A stretch of 64,000 nucleotides of DNA from Monosporascus cannonballus (Eukaryota > Ascomycota > Sordariomycetes > Xylariales): NCBI GenBank assembly GCA_004154925.1, contig QJNS01000704.1, forward strand, positions 1 to 64,000. Reading direction: 5' to 3'. Positions 36,401 through 45,815 of this stretch are shown one piece after another; the first letter of the stretch is position 1; the number at the start of each line of letters is the position of its first letter. The position numbers and the translations under genes are program-made. Under the pieces are notes generated by a model. It did not search any database. It had not been told where the DNA came from and saw only the letters and a list, made by a program, of their open reading frames with translations.

Positions 36401-37107
36401 ACATCGCGACTGGCTGGATCCCTGATCGTCTTGCTGAAGAGCTCAAACATCCTAGGAAGCTCATTCACGAAGAAAGTCGGGTTTGCCTCTAAGAGACTGA
36501 AAATAATATAGGAGCCAACCTCGCGATGGACGACATTATCGGAAGTGGTCAGTTGGAAGACGGCAGGCGGTAGGTCGGGCCACTTGTTGTCCTCGAGATC
36601 GTGGGACGCTATTTCAGCGATGACGCGTGATTCGCCATGACGACATTTGGTATCTTGCTCTCTGACAACAGCTTGTAGGAGTTCATTGCGTATAGCCGGT
36701 TTCTGATCAGCGTTGATGTTGTCCCAGTGTTTGGGAACGAGTCGTAGTCCCTGGACGGCAGCAAGCATGCGAATCGTAGGCTCCGAGTGAGACACGATGA
36801 TATGAAGTAGGCCGACCAAGGAATCCGGGTGAGGATAGTAATTTTGTCGCAGCTCCGCCGTCGCAGCCTTGACTCTCTGTGTGTCGGCTGAGACGCGATG
36901 TAAGATGTTAGCAACGTATCCATGTCCTAATAACAAAACGCAGTGAAGAAATGGACGTGAATGGCCCAAGCCAAGGAATCATGGCATACAGCGCGACATC
37001 TATGGCCTGGCTATCACCACGAATTTGTCGCGAAAAGAAGAAAGGGAGGAAGGATACTCACGGATCTGCGTGGCCTGCAGGAGCTCAACAAGTTTCTGTT
37101 GATCCAT
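33449..37107 (-). CDS. KAP123: Importin-beta-4, Kap123-type karyopherin
   Basis: Four exons (37107-37062, 36887-34571, 34384-33651, 33591-33449) total 3,240 nt, 1,079 residues, close to the usual 1,080-1,115. Introns are 174, 186 and 59 nt, all with GT(A/G)AGT-type donors. A CTTACTAAC branch site precedes the third exon. The product is an all-helical HEAT-repeat carrier that moves ribosomal proteins and histones into the nucleus through RanGTP. The N-terminus MDQQKLVELLQATQ joins RVKAATAELRQNYYPHPDSL and then RMLAAVQGLRLVPKHW, the importin-N part that contacts Ran. HEAT motifs such as DKETKSNAAYATGLLVYHSK recur. Two acidic insertions are visible (DRDDDDDYEDVMDDSDEED and DEDEDQEVEGG). The end, NNPTVQELTPRLLPIFQQVL, fits Kap123 rather than Kap121. 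The small 16-residue first exon is easily missed by automatic annotation. Confidence 0.88.
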
Positions 37108-37341
37108 GGTGGCGGTTTCAGTCGCGGCAAGAACGTTTCCTTTGCCTTAACTCAACTCTGAATCACGAGGCACGGGGAGTCAAAGGGCATCAATCTCAAG
37201 GGATCAATGGTGTCCTCGAGATGATCGGGGAAAGGAAAAGCTTGAGAGAAGTGAATGAATATTTTTTTTTTCCTCTGTCCCGCCAGGAATTTTTGATCCA
37301 AGAATAATCAAGAACAATTAGGCGGGGTATTGCTTCAGGGT

Positions 37342-37361
37342 CTTATCGAGTGTACGATAAG
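37342..37361. repeat. Inverted repeat CTTATCG / CGATAAG
   Basis: Seven-base perfect arms (37342-37348 and 37355-37361) with a 6-nt spacer. CCTTATCG occurs once more near 37465. Such repeated ends may derive from a small inverted-repeat element. Confidence 0.45.
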
Positions 37362-37376
37362 GTCAATGCAAACCAA

Positions 37377-37456
37377 GCGATGCCGAATAGGGGCTAGCCT
37401 AGCGCTAACATATGCAGACCCCGCGATACCGAATAAGGGTTAGCGTATTCCTAACA
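37377..37456. repeat. Two degenerate 34-nt direct copies
   Basis: Positions 37377-37410 and 37423-37456 start with GCGAT(G/A)CCGAATA and end with CTAACA. They agree at 27 of 34 positions, and four of the seven differences are C/T or G/A transitions. A weaker third copy may begin near 37505. No coding sequence is associated. Confidence 0.5.
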
Positions 37457-38691
37457 ATCGGTTTGGGGCCTTATCGACGAAAAGATCATCTAGGTGCGAA
37501 CCCCGCAATACCGTGCGTGCTAGGGCGGCGGTCCCACCCGTGCACGGCCCTGCAATCATGGACCATGCACGTTTTGTAAGATCATCTAGTTATTGTTCTA
37601 GGCTTGAAGATCGCCTGGAAGATCTACCATGTGGAAAATAGCAGCTAGATTCCTTCAGAACACTCTTTCCATTCTGAGAGTCCCCTACGGCACGCTATTG
37701 AGCTTGTTCAGTACGTCGCGCATTCCATAGCTTCAGGGGTCCGCCATGACATATAAGGGCTAGCTCGGCACACATACATATGCATACTAAGTGGCTCCGG
37801 GCCTGTCCCCTTGGAACGTTTCTGCATGCAGGTACCTCTACGAACATGAACTATCGCATGAGTACATATGCATCCACAGTGATTCAGTGTTTGTGGAGAC
37901 AGCAAAGAGCGTTATGTGCCGCATATCAAAATAGAGGAGATCCTTGGAGAGTGGCAGAGGGTGGGGAGAGATGAGGGGTGCCTCTAAGCCTCCTAGCCTA
38001 TATCATGATGAATTGTTAGTTCCTCAGGGACTATGGGCATGTCTGAATCCGGATTCTGTGTAAGCCATCAAATATATCGATACTGCTACGAATATACCCG
38101 AGATAAAAAGTCTCCAGGCAGCCGGAGGTAACTCATACCGGAAAGGCTACGGCGGTACGTAGCGACTGTACTTGCGGCTTTGCGAATAACGACCTTTTTG
38201 TAGGCGTTATTCCGCTGCCTACTTCACTACATTCCGCGAATTCTTACTTCTACCTAAGCCCTGTAAGAACTGAGTGATCTACGTGGAATTTTGGCTCATC
38301 ACATTGTTTTATGAGCACGTTTCCTACTAGCCGAGAGCATGGGGATGGTGTCATCCCAGACGCCGCTCTAGGTCCGCTAGCAGCATGGCCGGCTGGGTCT
38401 AGCAAAACGTATAGCGTATCTGCGAGCCGGTGATGGAGGGGGATGCGATGACTTCGTGTGTGATCAGCTGCTGTAGCTAGTCTCATCAGTCTACCTAGTC
38501 GCCCAGAAGTAGCAGACGGGGGAGCTGAAAAGCCGCTGGTGATGGGTCTAATCAGGTAGATGAGGTGTGGTGAGGACCCTCGGGGTCGAATTCTACGGAG
38601 GGGGGGAGGATGGAGGCTCTCTACATCCTGTCTTTCTACCTGTGGCTCTGCGCCGCCCGATACCACATATCTGTTGAACTAAGCCACGAGT

Positions 38692-39769
38692 ATGAGGCTC
38701 GCGTTCTTGCTGCTACTTGAGGCCCTCGTCCTCGTGGCTTCCGCCGCGCGATCCGATCTCCGGTCCATTGCGTCGCAGACGGGCGAGGATGGTACCAATG
38801 CGGCCCTACGGCGGCTGTCGCCCACGTCGACTGCGCGGTCTGCGGCCACGGAAGTGCTACACCGCCGAGATTGCATGATGGACCCCGACACGTGCGGGTT
38901 CGGCTCTGTCCAACATAAGCTCGCCCGGTATTTCCCGACGCCGGTAGTAGAATCCTCGGGGACTGGCGGGAAAGAGGACTGACACGCGAAACACAGCCTG
39001 GATAACGTACGAGTGCTACTTGAGCGACCCGACTTGCATGAACGTCGGTAAATATCGCGGACGATGTACTTCCGGCTACTCGGAATGCCTGTTGACCATC
39101 TAGACGGAGTGTCAGGACTACAACCCGAGGACGACCCGTGGAACCCACACACGCTGCTGGTGCGTTCACAGGAGGAGAGAGAACTGCATGTCGATGCTTG
39201 ATTATTGACGCATTATGGCCCATCATTAGCTCCCTACTGTCTGACCTGGGAATTTAGGATGGAAGCTTTGCCCGGAATGACTTACGCCGTCTTCGACTGT
39301 AATACAGATGACTATATACGGGTGAGGGAGCTCCTCGCCACACGCCTGTCGCTGATGTCAAACACGATCTCCTCGTCACCTTCGACTACATACTCATTGG
39401 GGTCGTTACCACCACTTCTTCCTCCGCGTCGACCACCCACAATAGTAGCAACAGCGGCGGCGCAAGCGCTCCTGCCCGCCATCGAACGTCTTGACCCCCG
39501 CAGCCAGTGGACACAATCACAGGCGGTGATGTGGGTGGTGTCGTCGGGGTGACGCTCGAAGTCATCGGTGACATCTCTTTGAAGAGGTACGGGGGGAACC
39601 GCGGCGCCCAGGGGAGAAACTGGGGCCGTCGCCGCCGTCGCCGGCCCCGACACCCACCGGTCTGCAGGAGGTCGGCACTTCCAGCCACCTGGCTCATGAG
39701 CTCCGCCTTGTTGAGGCCACTCAAGGCCTCTCAGATAGCAGGCCGAAGGACCAGGCATGGGTTTTGTAG
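38692..39769 (+). pseudogene. Disabled secreted Cys-rich protein with Ser/Thr stalk and single TM
   Basis: The ATG at 38692 starts a clear signal peptide (MRLAFLLLLEALVLVASAA) and about 75 further residues, closed by a TGA at 38980. The next part continues in frame +2: a Cys-rich domain (TAWITYECYLSDPTC, RCTSGYSECLL, TECQDYNPRTT, RENCMS), interrupted by a TAG between LLTI and TECQ. The domain's end returns in the first frame (LAPYCLTWEFRMEALPGMTY, then VFDCNTDDYIRVRELLATRL), followed by a Ser/Pro stalk. A Gly/Val-rich membrane-like segment (TGGDVGGVVGVTLEVIG) lies in the third frame, and a tail ends at the TAG at 39767-39769. All three frames are used, with no splice consensus at the changes. 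The likely ancestor was a type-I surface protein found widely in fungi, of unknown function. Confidence 0.7.
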
Positions 39770-40713
39770 CCGATGCCCCCAATACGCCAATGCTTGGGAC
39801 CCCTGTGAATAGGGCGGAGCTGGGCTGAGATGACAGGGTCTGAATACTTGAAACGTGTATGCAATACAGATTACAGCCATTATCTCGAGTACGTCGGAAT
39901 TCAAAGGTATTCCATTTTATGCGGCCGTAGGGTTGTATGAATCCTGGGCCAACCTGGCCAGCTTTCGGATTTTACCAAGAGAAGCCTGTTTCCCGATGTG
40001 GCACATTCAACGAGATTACCCTGAGGGTTGGTAGGGATTGTAGTCATGTACCTCCTGAGGGAAAACAGGAAAACGCTGCGCACGGTTGCCACTATTGATA
40101 AAACTCGCCCCCTTGTTTTATTACGGAGGGTCTTGTAGCCTTCTGAGATCTGTTTCCTATAGATTATCCACCTTCTTACATGGATTCCAAACGAATTATT
40201 CAACAGATAAATCAGTACGAGGAGAAACTGGTCATAATCAGCCCACGAACTCCGCAAATACCGGGCTCTTCTCACGATAAAACAAGGGATCGAGTGTAAG
40301 ATAAATGGCGCTTAGAAGACCGCACTACGATCATCCCTCTCACTTGTGGTGATCCTTTCCCAGCAGAGGAAACGCTGTGAGCTTCTCGACAAGTGGTCTG
40401 AAGCCCGGTGTACGTCTTGTGAATAGGGATAATGTCAAGTCTTCAAGAAGCCATTAAGTGAGTCGCCAAGGCCGGGGAACCACCGTACAAGGAAGCCGCC
40501 ATGGTATTTGCGAAACACACTTTATCAATCGACCTAAGAAGAAAACACTTTTGAGTCAGGGACGCCTGGTCCTAAGCTGCTGGATAATGGTTGAACGACC
40601 ATTCGTTCTGGCGGCCTGAGCCACCGTCTAAAGTACCCATCACCTTCCCCGTTTGCCACCATCCCCAAACACTGCATCCTGCCGACAGCCAGACACGACA
40701 ACGTCAAACCGAG
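39770..40713. other. No gene recognised
   Basis: The region lies downstream of a plus-strand pseudogene and downstream of a minus-strand zinc-finger gene, so it should hold 3' UTR sequence only. No repeat or RNA is evident. Confidence 0.45.
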
Positions 40714-41535
40714 CTAGGCTCCACAGCCCCCATGGTACTTGCGCATGTGCCTCGTCAGGTTGTCCTTCCGAGTAAACGTTTTCATGCACAAGGGGCAGCG
40801 GAACTGTTCAGGCCGCAGACCGAGCTTGTTCCACGCGTACCCGGGGTGGCTGACCCGGTAATGCCGGAGCAGGTCCCGTTTCTCTGCTTTGGAAGCCGGG
40901 CATTGCTGGCAACGGAGGGGCTTCTCGTGTTTCCTCATGTGTCTCCTGATACGGTGCGTCAGTTGTCGGTCTACCTTGTTGACGCCCAGATTATGGAGTG
41001 GGAAAGCATACCGCATCTCGCGGGGACGCGGAAACTTTTCGTCGCATACATGGCAGGAACAGGGCTGGGCGCTCTTCTTGCGTCGCCTGGTGGGCTTGGT
41101 CTGCTCCGGGCGGTGGGCGCTGGTCCTGGATCTTAATTTGGTAGCTTGATCCAGCACCCCGTAGAAATACCCGTTTGTTGCCAACAGTTCATGGTTACCG
41201 GTAGCGAGGCAAGCCTCATCCTCCATCAAGGAGGGACCCGAAGACTGAGACTCGATGACGACCCAGTCCTTCAACTCTTCCTGTTCTCTTGGCTCTACAT
41301 CCAAATATTCTTCCTCAATAAAGTTCTCGAGAGCTATATGCTCTTCGGCATCCACCCCATCCTGGAAGCATACCGATGAGGTTGACCGGGTGAGATACGT
41401 CGAGTCGACATCATTGTACGCGGGTGTAAGCGACAAGGCAAGTAAAGAACTCAAATCAAGGTCATCCATGGGATCGGCTCCGCATTCGCCTTCCCAGATA
41501 GTCTTATCATTTGGCTGATTGACCAAGCCGCTCAT
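40714..41535 (-). CDS. Three-finger C2H2 zinc-finger protein (putative transcription factor)
   Basis: Two exons (41535-41012, 40945-40714) give 251 residues. The intron (40946-41011, 66 nt, donor GTATGC, acceptor ATCAG) keeps frame and has no stop, so the unspliced message also reads through. Splicing is required to build finger 1: CHVCDEKFPRPREM joins RRHMRKH, making C-x2-C-x12-H-x3-H. Finger 2 is CQQCPASKAEKRDLLRHYRV then SH (C-x2-C-x12-H-x4-H), and finger 3 CPLCMKTFTRKDNLTRHMRK then YH. The N-terminal 140 residues are acidic (for example EEEYLDVEPREQEELKDW), as in activation domains. A basic run before the fingers (PTRRRKKSA) may be a nuclear signal. The C-terminus stops six residues after the last finger histidine region. 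Target genes are unknown. Confidence 0.8.
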   Translation of the reverse strand: MSGLVNQPNDKTIWEGECGADPMDDLDLSSLLALSLTPAYNDVDSTYLTRSTSSVCFQDGVDAEEHIALENFIEEEYLDVEPREQEELKDWVVIESQSSGPSLMEDEACLATGNHELLATNGYFYGVLDQATKLRSRTSAHRPEQTKPTRRRKKSAQPCSCHVCDEKFPRPREMRYAFPLHNLGVNKVDRQLTHRIRRHMRKHEKPLRCQQCPASKAEKRDLLRHYRVSHPGYAWNKLGLRPEQFRCPLCMKTFTRKDNLTRHMRKYHGGCGA

Positions 41536-42803
41536 CTTGACGCGTTCCCTGATCCCGACGGAGGTTCGGATACCACGTCAGTCACGCTCGCAGATTCGTA
41601 ACATGTCTCGGCAGTTGCTGAGCTAAAACGATCAAAGCAAGCATGAGTCTAATCGCGGGGTTGACGTACGGGACTCTTCAACTTTGGAATCTCGTGCTTG
41701 TCTCTCTGGGTTATATGCGAACAAAATGACAATGGGATTGGAGCCTCGTGGCGGACACAGTGCCAGGGGAGCCAGGGGCAACTATATGCTTAGAATCCCA
41801 GCCATCAAAGGGTCGAATCAGGAGGACTCGAATGCCCCTAAGGACGGGATTAAGACCGGCCGTCGCACGTTACACGGAGCCTCGTCCGTTTGTAAGGCAT
41901 CAACCGCTGCCAACTATGACCGAAAATTGCGGCAGGAGCCCGTGGAATGGACAGCCCAATCCCACAACGGTGATCCGCTTATTCGGGTCCCCGCGAAGGG
42001 CATGTTGCGGCCCTGCGTAATGTCAAACACTATCAGGTCCCTCTCTTGGCCAAAAAAGGTGCGTTATGGTAAACAGGCTCGCCAGGATGCATCAGATCGT
42101 CGGAAGTGGTTGGTCGTGAATCTCCAAATTCTACTTGAGCCACGCGAGCGACGGACGCGCGTGAGCCTGCATCCGGATATCCCTTGACATCGCGAGGATG
42201 TCGCGAGCCGGTTGGTAGACATTGCCAGCCATCGCAAACAGCGGCTTTTGCCCCGTGGTGATATGCCATGAGCTATCGGATTCCGCTGATGCTAGTAGGT
42301 TTCATGCATGTTGTAGCCGCGGGGTGGATGAGTCGCAGTGTATCTAGCAGTCGACTTTGCTCTAAGAAGCCAGTTTGCGTACGCGGACGAAGATATCTTT
42401 CTACCTGCAAATTTCTGAACAAAAAGGTCGCGAGGCTTATATCTTCGAAGACCTAGCTGGTCCGTCACTAAGGAAACACCCGCCCAAGGAAAAGCTCGGA
42501 GTCTCTAAGCTTCCCTACGCGGAAGAGGTTCGCCTCAGTAAAGGGGCCTTGAAACGCAGCGCAAGGCCATCTCTCACTTCCACAGCATGCGGCATCTCGT
42601 ACGCGACATGTTGACTGGATGATAGATCTCGTCAGAGGTTGGGTGTGGGTAGCCGACTAGAGAAGTTCTAAAGGTTACTGGAGGGGAGACTCATTGACCA
42701 AGACGGGACCCAGGAGCAGACTGTTGCTCCTAACCGGATTCTGTTGTTAAGACCGAAGCCGTTCATGCTATTCCTTATTCCTTAGCAAATACGTCAACAT
42801 CCT

Positions 42804-43172
42804 TCACGATCTTCCTGCTAGCCCTGCAAATGAAAAAAAAAAAAAGATCCGACTGCCTTCAGTGGGCCCATTTGTAGACAGGCAGATTAGAGGTCTTCTC
42901 ACTTTTGTACATGGAACACCTGAGTAGCGTGGGGCCATGTTCAGCGGTGTCGATGATCTCAATCGCTTCCCGTTATAACTAGCCGTAACGAGCAGTTCAT
43001 GACACCGCTTCTCCGTTGTGAAGGCCTTGATCAGACAGCCCCCTATTACAGCGGCAAATGCCCAGAAGACGTCCTTGACGGGAAGTCGCTGTATTAGGGG
43101 GGCGATGTCAAACGCCATTATAAAGGCCCGGAGCCTGGTAGGCGCGCATCTAAGTATAGGTGATTCCGACAT
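42804..43172 (-). pseudogene. Possible N-terminal fragment of a membrane-anchored protein
   Basis: A minus-strand frame holds IQRLPVKDVFWAFAAVIGGC and LIKAFTTEKRCHELL, resembling an N-terminal membrane anchor of a microsomal oxidoreductase. What follows does not continue as any enzyme in any frame. I call it only as a possible remnant. Confidence 0.2.
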
Positions 43173-44213
43173 GGGACGGCATGCATTGTCTCAGGTCGAG
43201 TACCCACAGTGACTAGCTACGGCTCTATCCTCTGTATCGCTGTCACCCTTGCGTGAGACACACACAGAGTAGTTGCTGCACGGTTTGAATCAAGGTCCAA
43301 AATGTGCTCTTCGCGGCACTGATACGGAGCTTCAGGACACCATGAGACCTGGCCCCTTTCAACTGTACATTGACATCCCGTATAGAATGCTGGCGGGCTA
43401 GCTGTATGGGGTGCAGCGTCTAGGCCGCCTTAAGACCAGATTTTATCCGAGGAGACGCTTAGTCTCGGGCCGAGTATATCGCTCGCTTCTGGGGACCCGA
43501 GTAGTTCGGCGTGTTAGGGGCTTCCAGAAGCGGTGCTCAGCTCATCTCGGAAATTCTAAGGTGTCCCTATAGCAGTTTATTTTCATCCACATGGCCAGGA
43601 ATTGGAAACGCGACACGTCGCTCCCTGCGGTCGAGGCGGCATGTATCATTTGTTCCTCCTGCTCCATTGAGTGATTTTCACCCGTCCAGAGTACCTTTGA
43701 GAACGGAAGAAAATGACGTAGAGCGAGACCTTCAAAACTGCGCCGACGGGGTGCTAAACCAGCACCGCTAACAAGTGCAAATCTTCTATGTGTGCTTTAG
43801 TGCCATAGGGTGCATTAACAATAGCCATGGAGGTGTGGTAGGAAAAATTCACTCTTCATATCATTGGCCATGGTCAACCTGCAGTGCTTCGTTGGTCGTC
43901 GGAGAACCATGCACTGAACTGTGATCGTTGGAGGGTTGCACATGCTGGTTCTCAATAATCTAAGGACCAACCCACTACTATGGCAACAAACGGCCAAGCT
44001 CGGGGTAGACCTAGACCGCCAGTATCAGGAGGAATCTGCGGAGGAAGGGGAGGTAGAGGGCGAGAAAACAACATATTGACAGACCACCGGTAAGAGGTCT
44101 AGATTGAGAATAACGCTCCTGCATGGCGGGACGGACTCTTAACCGTACTTGGCGAATATTCGAATCATGGGTGAAGGATGTGGGCGAGCGGTTGTCAGCA
44201 AGACTATCGTTCT

Positions 44214-44498
44214 TCAACACTTAAAGGGTGAAAGGAGAATGTGGCGGTCGATAAATGATGCCAAGACGAACTGACATGTCCCAGAGATTGCTACAGTACC
44301 CGTTGGCGTGTTCCTCTTCAGGGTCCTACCACTCTCGTCGACTTGTGCGCACATCCTCTGAAGCATCATAACCAAGCAACGTCGATGCGCATCCTGAATT
44401 AATGGATAGCCTGTTACCAGACCTGCCACTCCGCTACCGACGATGGCCACTGCAACCTTCGTTCCGAACTCAATGGTGACCTTGTGGGCGTGCGGCAC
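44214..44498 (-). pseudogene. Fragment with a dinucleotide-binding motif (FAD/NAD oxidoreductase remnant)
   Basis: The translation contains VAVAIVGSGVAGLVTGYPLI, that is a beta strand followed by G-x-G-x-A-G, the ADP-binding fingerprint of flavin oxidoreductases, then DAHRRCLVMML where the second strand would lie. The acidic residue expected at the end of that strand is absent, and no further oxidoreductase sequence appears downstream in any frame. The fragment is too short to be a functional enzyme. Confidence 0.35.
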
Positions 44499-45550
44499 CC
44501 AGTTTGAGATATTGTGTTGGGCGAGGATGGAATCGCCAGCAATCTTTGTGACGAGGCATTGCGACGTGCGGGTGTTCCTAAACTAACTTAATCGGTACCG
44601 CCGAGAGTTGAATGGCCTGCATAACAATATTGTGCACGTCATGTTCTGAATCGGGAAACAAACTAGAGTATAAAACTTGGAGGGGCAGCCACTGACTCGG
44701 CAACTCCAGATCATAATTATCAAAAATAATAAGTAGGCTTACGGGGATTGACAGCAATGCGAGGGCCCGTCCCGTTCTCTCGTCATACTAGAGCAACCCA
44801 CTAGTCTCAAACATGGATATATCGACTGGCTTGTTAAAGATTACCGACTTTAATTTAGTATTTGCGTCTTTTGGTATCCCATCTTTCATACAGCCGGCCT
44901 TCAATGTAACGGAACTGTAAACGACATAAAGGGCTTAGCCCGCCAGTTGTCCCCGAATCTACGTAGCATTAGCAATTAAGCGTCAAGTGCTCGGCTGTTG
45001 GCTTATGCTTAAGTCCTGCATCGATGGGGGTTGCTGAATGCACCGCACCATCTAGTAACCTTATTCTGGTTACATAGCCCTACCCATTCACGCCCCCTGT
45101 AACTCGGGAACCCTTGGAGGCGCTGTGAACACACAGTCGAGTATTGTCAAATCCTTCTATTGTTTTCCGGAGTGGGGATAAAGTCATAGTCCGGCCCCAG
45201 CGACGGCGGAGTGTGATTCGAATTAAGCATTGCTTTGGAGGGAAATATCTCCTGGGAGCTCTGCCGCTACCCCATATGTAAGTCCTAGCTGAAACTGAAG
45301 CGCTGGTACAGTAGTGGAATACAGGAATCCAGTTCTCTTTAATTTTGATCATTGGAAGAGCAAAGGATCCGTCATGTTTGTTAGAAACTTATCCGAATTC
45401 CATTAGTTCCATGCGCACGACGAAGTTTCTTAGGTCTCCCGCAGATTAATACACCTCCTTGGAATACCCTGTTCAAAGATTACCCATAATGCATGTAGAG
45501 CTAGCTAATCAGCTCGAGCTCCCCCCCTGCTCGGGCCTACGCGCGTAGCT

Positions 45551-45576
45551 AGCTGACCATTCGGGAATGGTCAGCT
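45551..45576. repeat. Perfect 12-bp inverted repeat with 2-nt centre
   Basis: AGCTGACCATTC (45551-45562) and its exact reverse complement (45565-45576) flank GG. It stands about 240 bp upstream of the Zn2Cys6 gene's first ATG. It could form a hairpin or serve as a site for a dimeric regulator. Confidence 0.75.
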
Positions 45577-45600
45577 CAGAGGCCCAACTTTCTCCCACGC

Positions 45601-45645
45601 CGTTCATCAGGCTCCCCTTGTCGGGGGCTCCACTGCTGATGAACG
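45601..45645. repeat. Perfect 10-bp inverted repeat, 25-nt spacer
   Basis: CGTTCATCAG (45601-45610) and CTGATGAACG (45636-45645) are exact reverse complements. It follows the first inverted repeat by 24 nt in the same upstream region. Confidence 0.65.
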
Positions 45646-45815
45646 CCGCCGAAATATTTGATTGAGCCTCTTGCGAGGAATGGGCGAACAATTTCAAGTT
45701 TAGTCATCTTCTCCCAATGCCCCGAACTGAGCAAGATCTCCTTCTGATCGACCCGCCCATTATTAGATGATGGTGTGTTTGTTCGGCGGGAAATGCACCG
45801 TCGACAAAAATCGAA

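Larger units (their letters stand above)
37108..38691. other. Intergenic, with degenerate repeat remnants
   Basis: A short T-tract (37261-37270) lies in the importin promoter region. The repeats at 37.34-37.46 kb, listed separately, may be transposon debris. The rest shows no gene. Confidence 0.45.
41536..45815. other. 4.3-kb region with only fragments
   Basis: No complete gene is supportable. Two weak coding fragments on the minus strand (42804-43172 and 44214-44498) and two inverted repeats near 45.6 kb are listed separately. An A-tract lies at about 42832-42845. Confidence 0.4.

Noticed and set aside
38636..39226. 196- and 157-codon minus-strand frames
   Set aside because: Both are antisense to the Cys-rich pseudogene, which has a signal peptide and family-like order on the plus strand.
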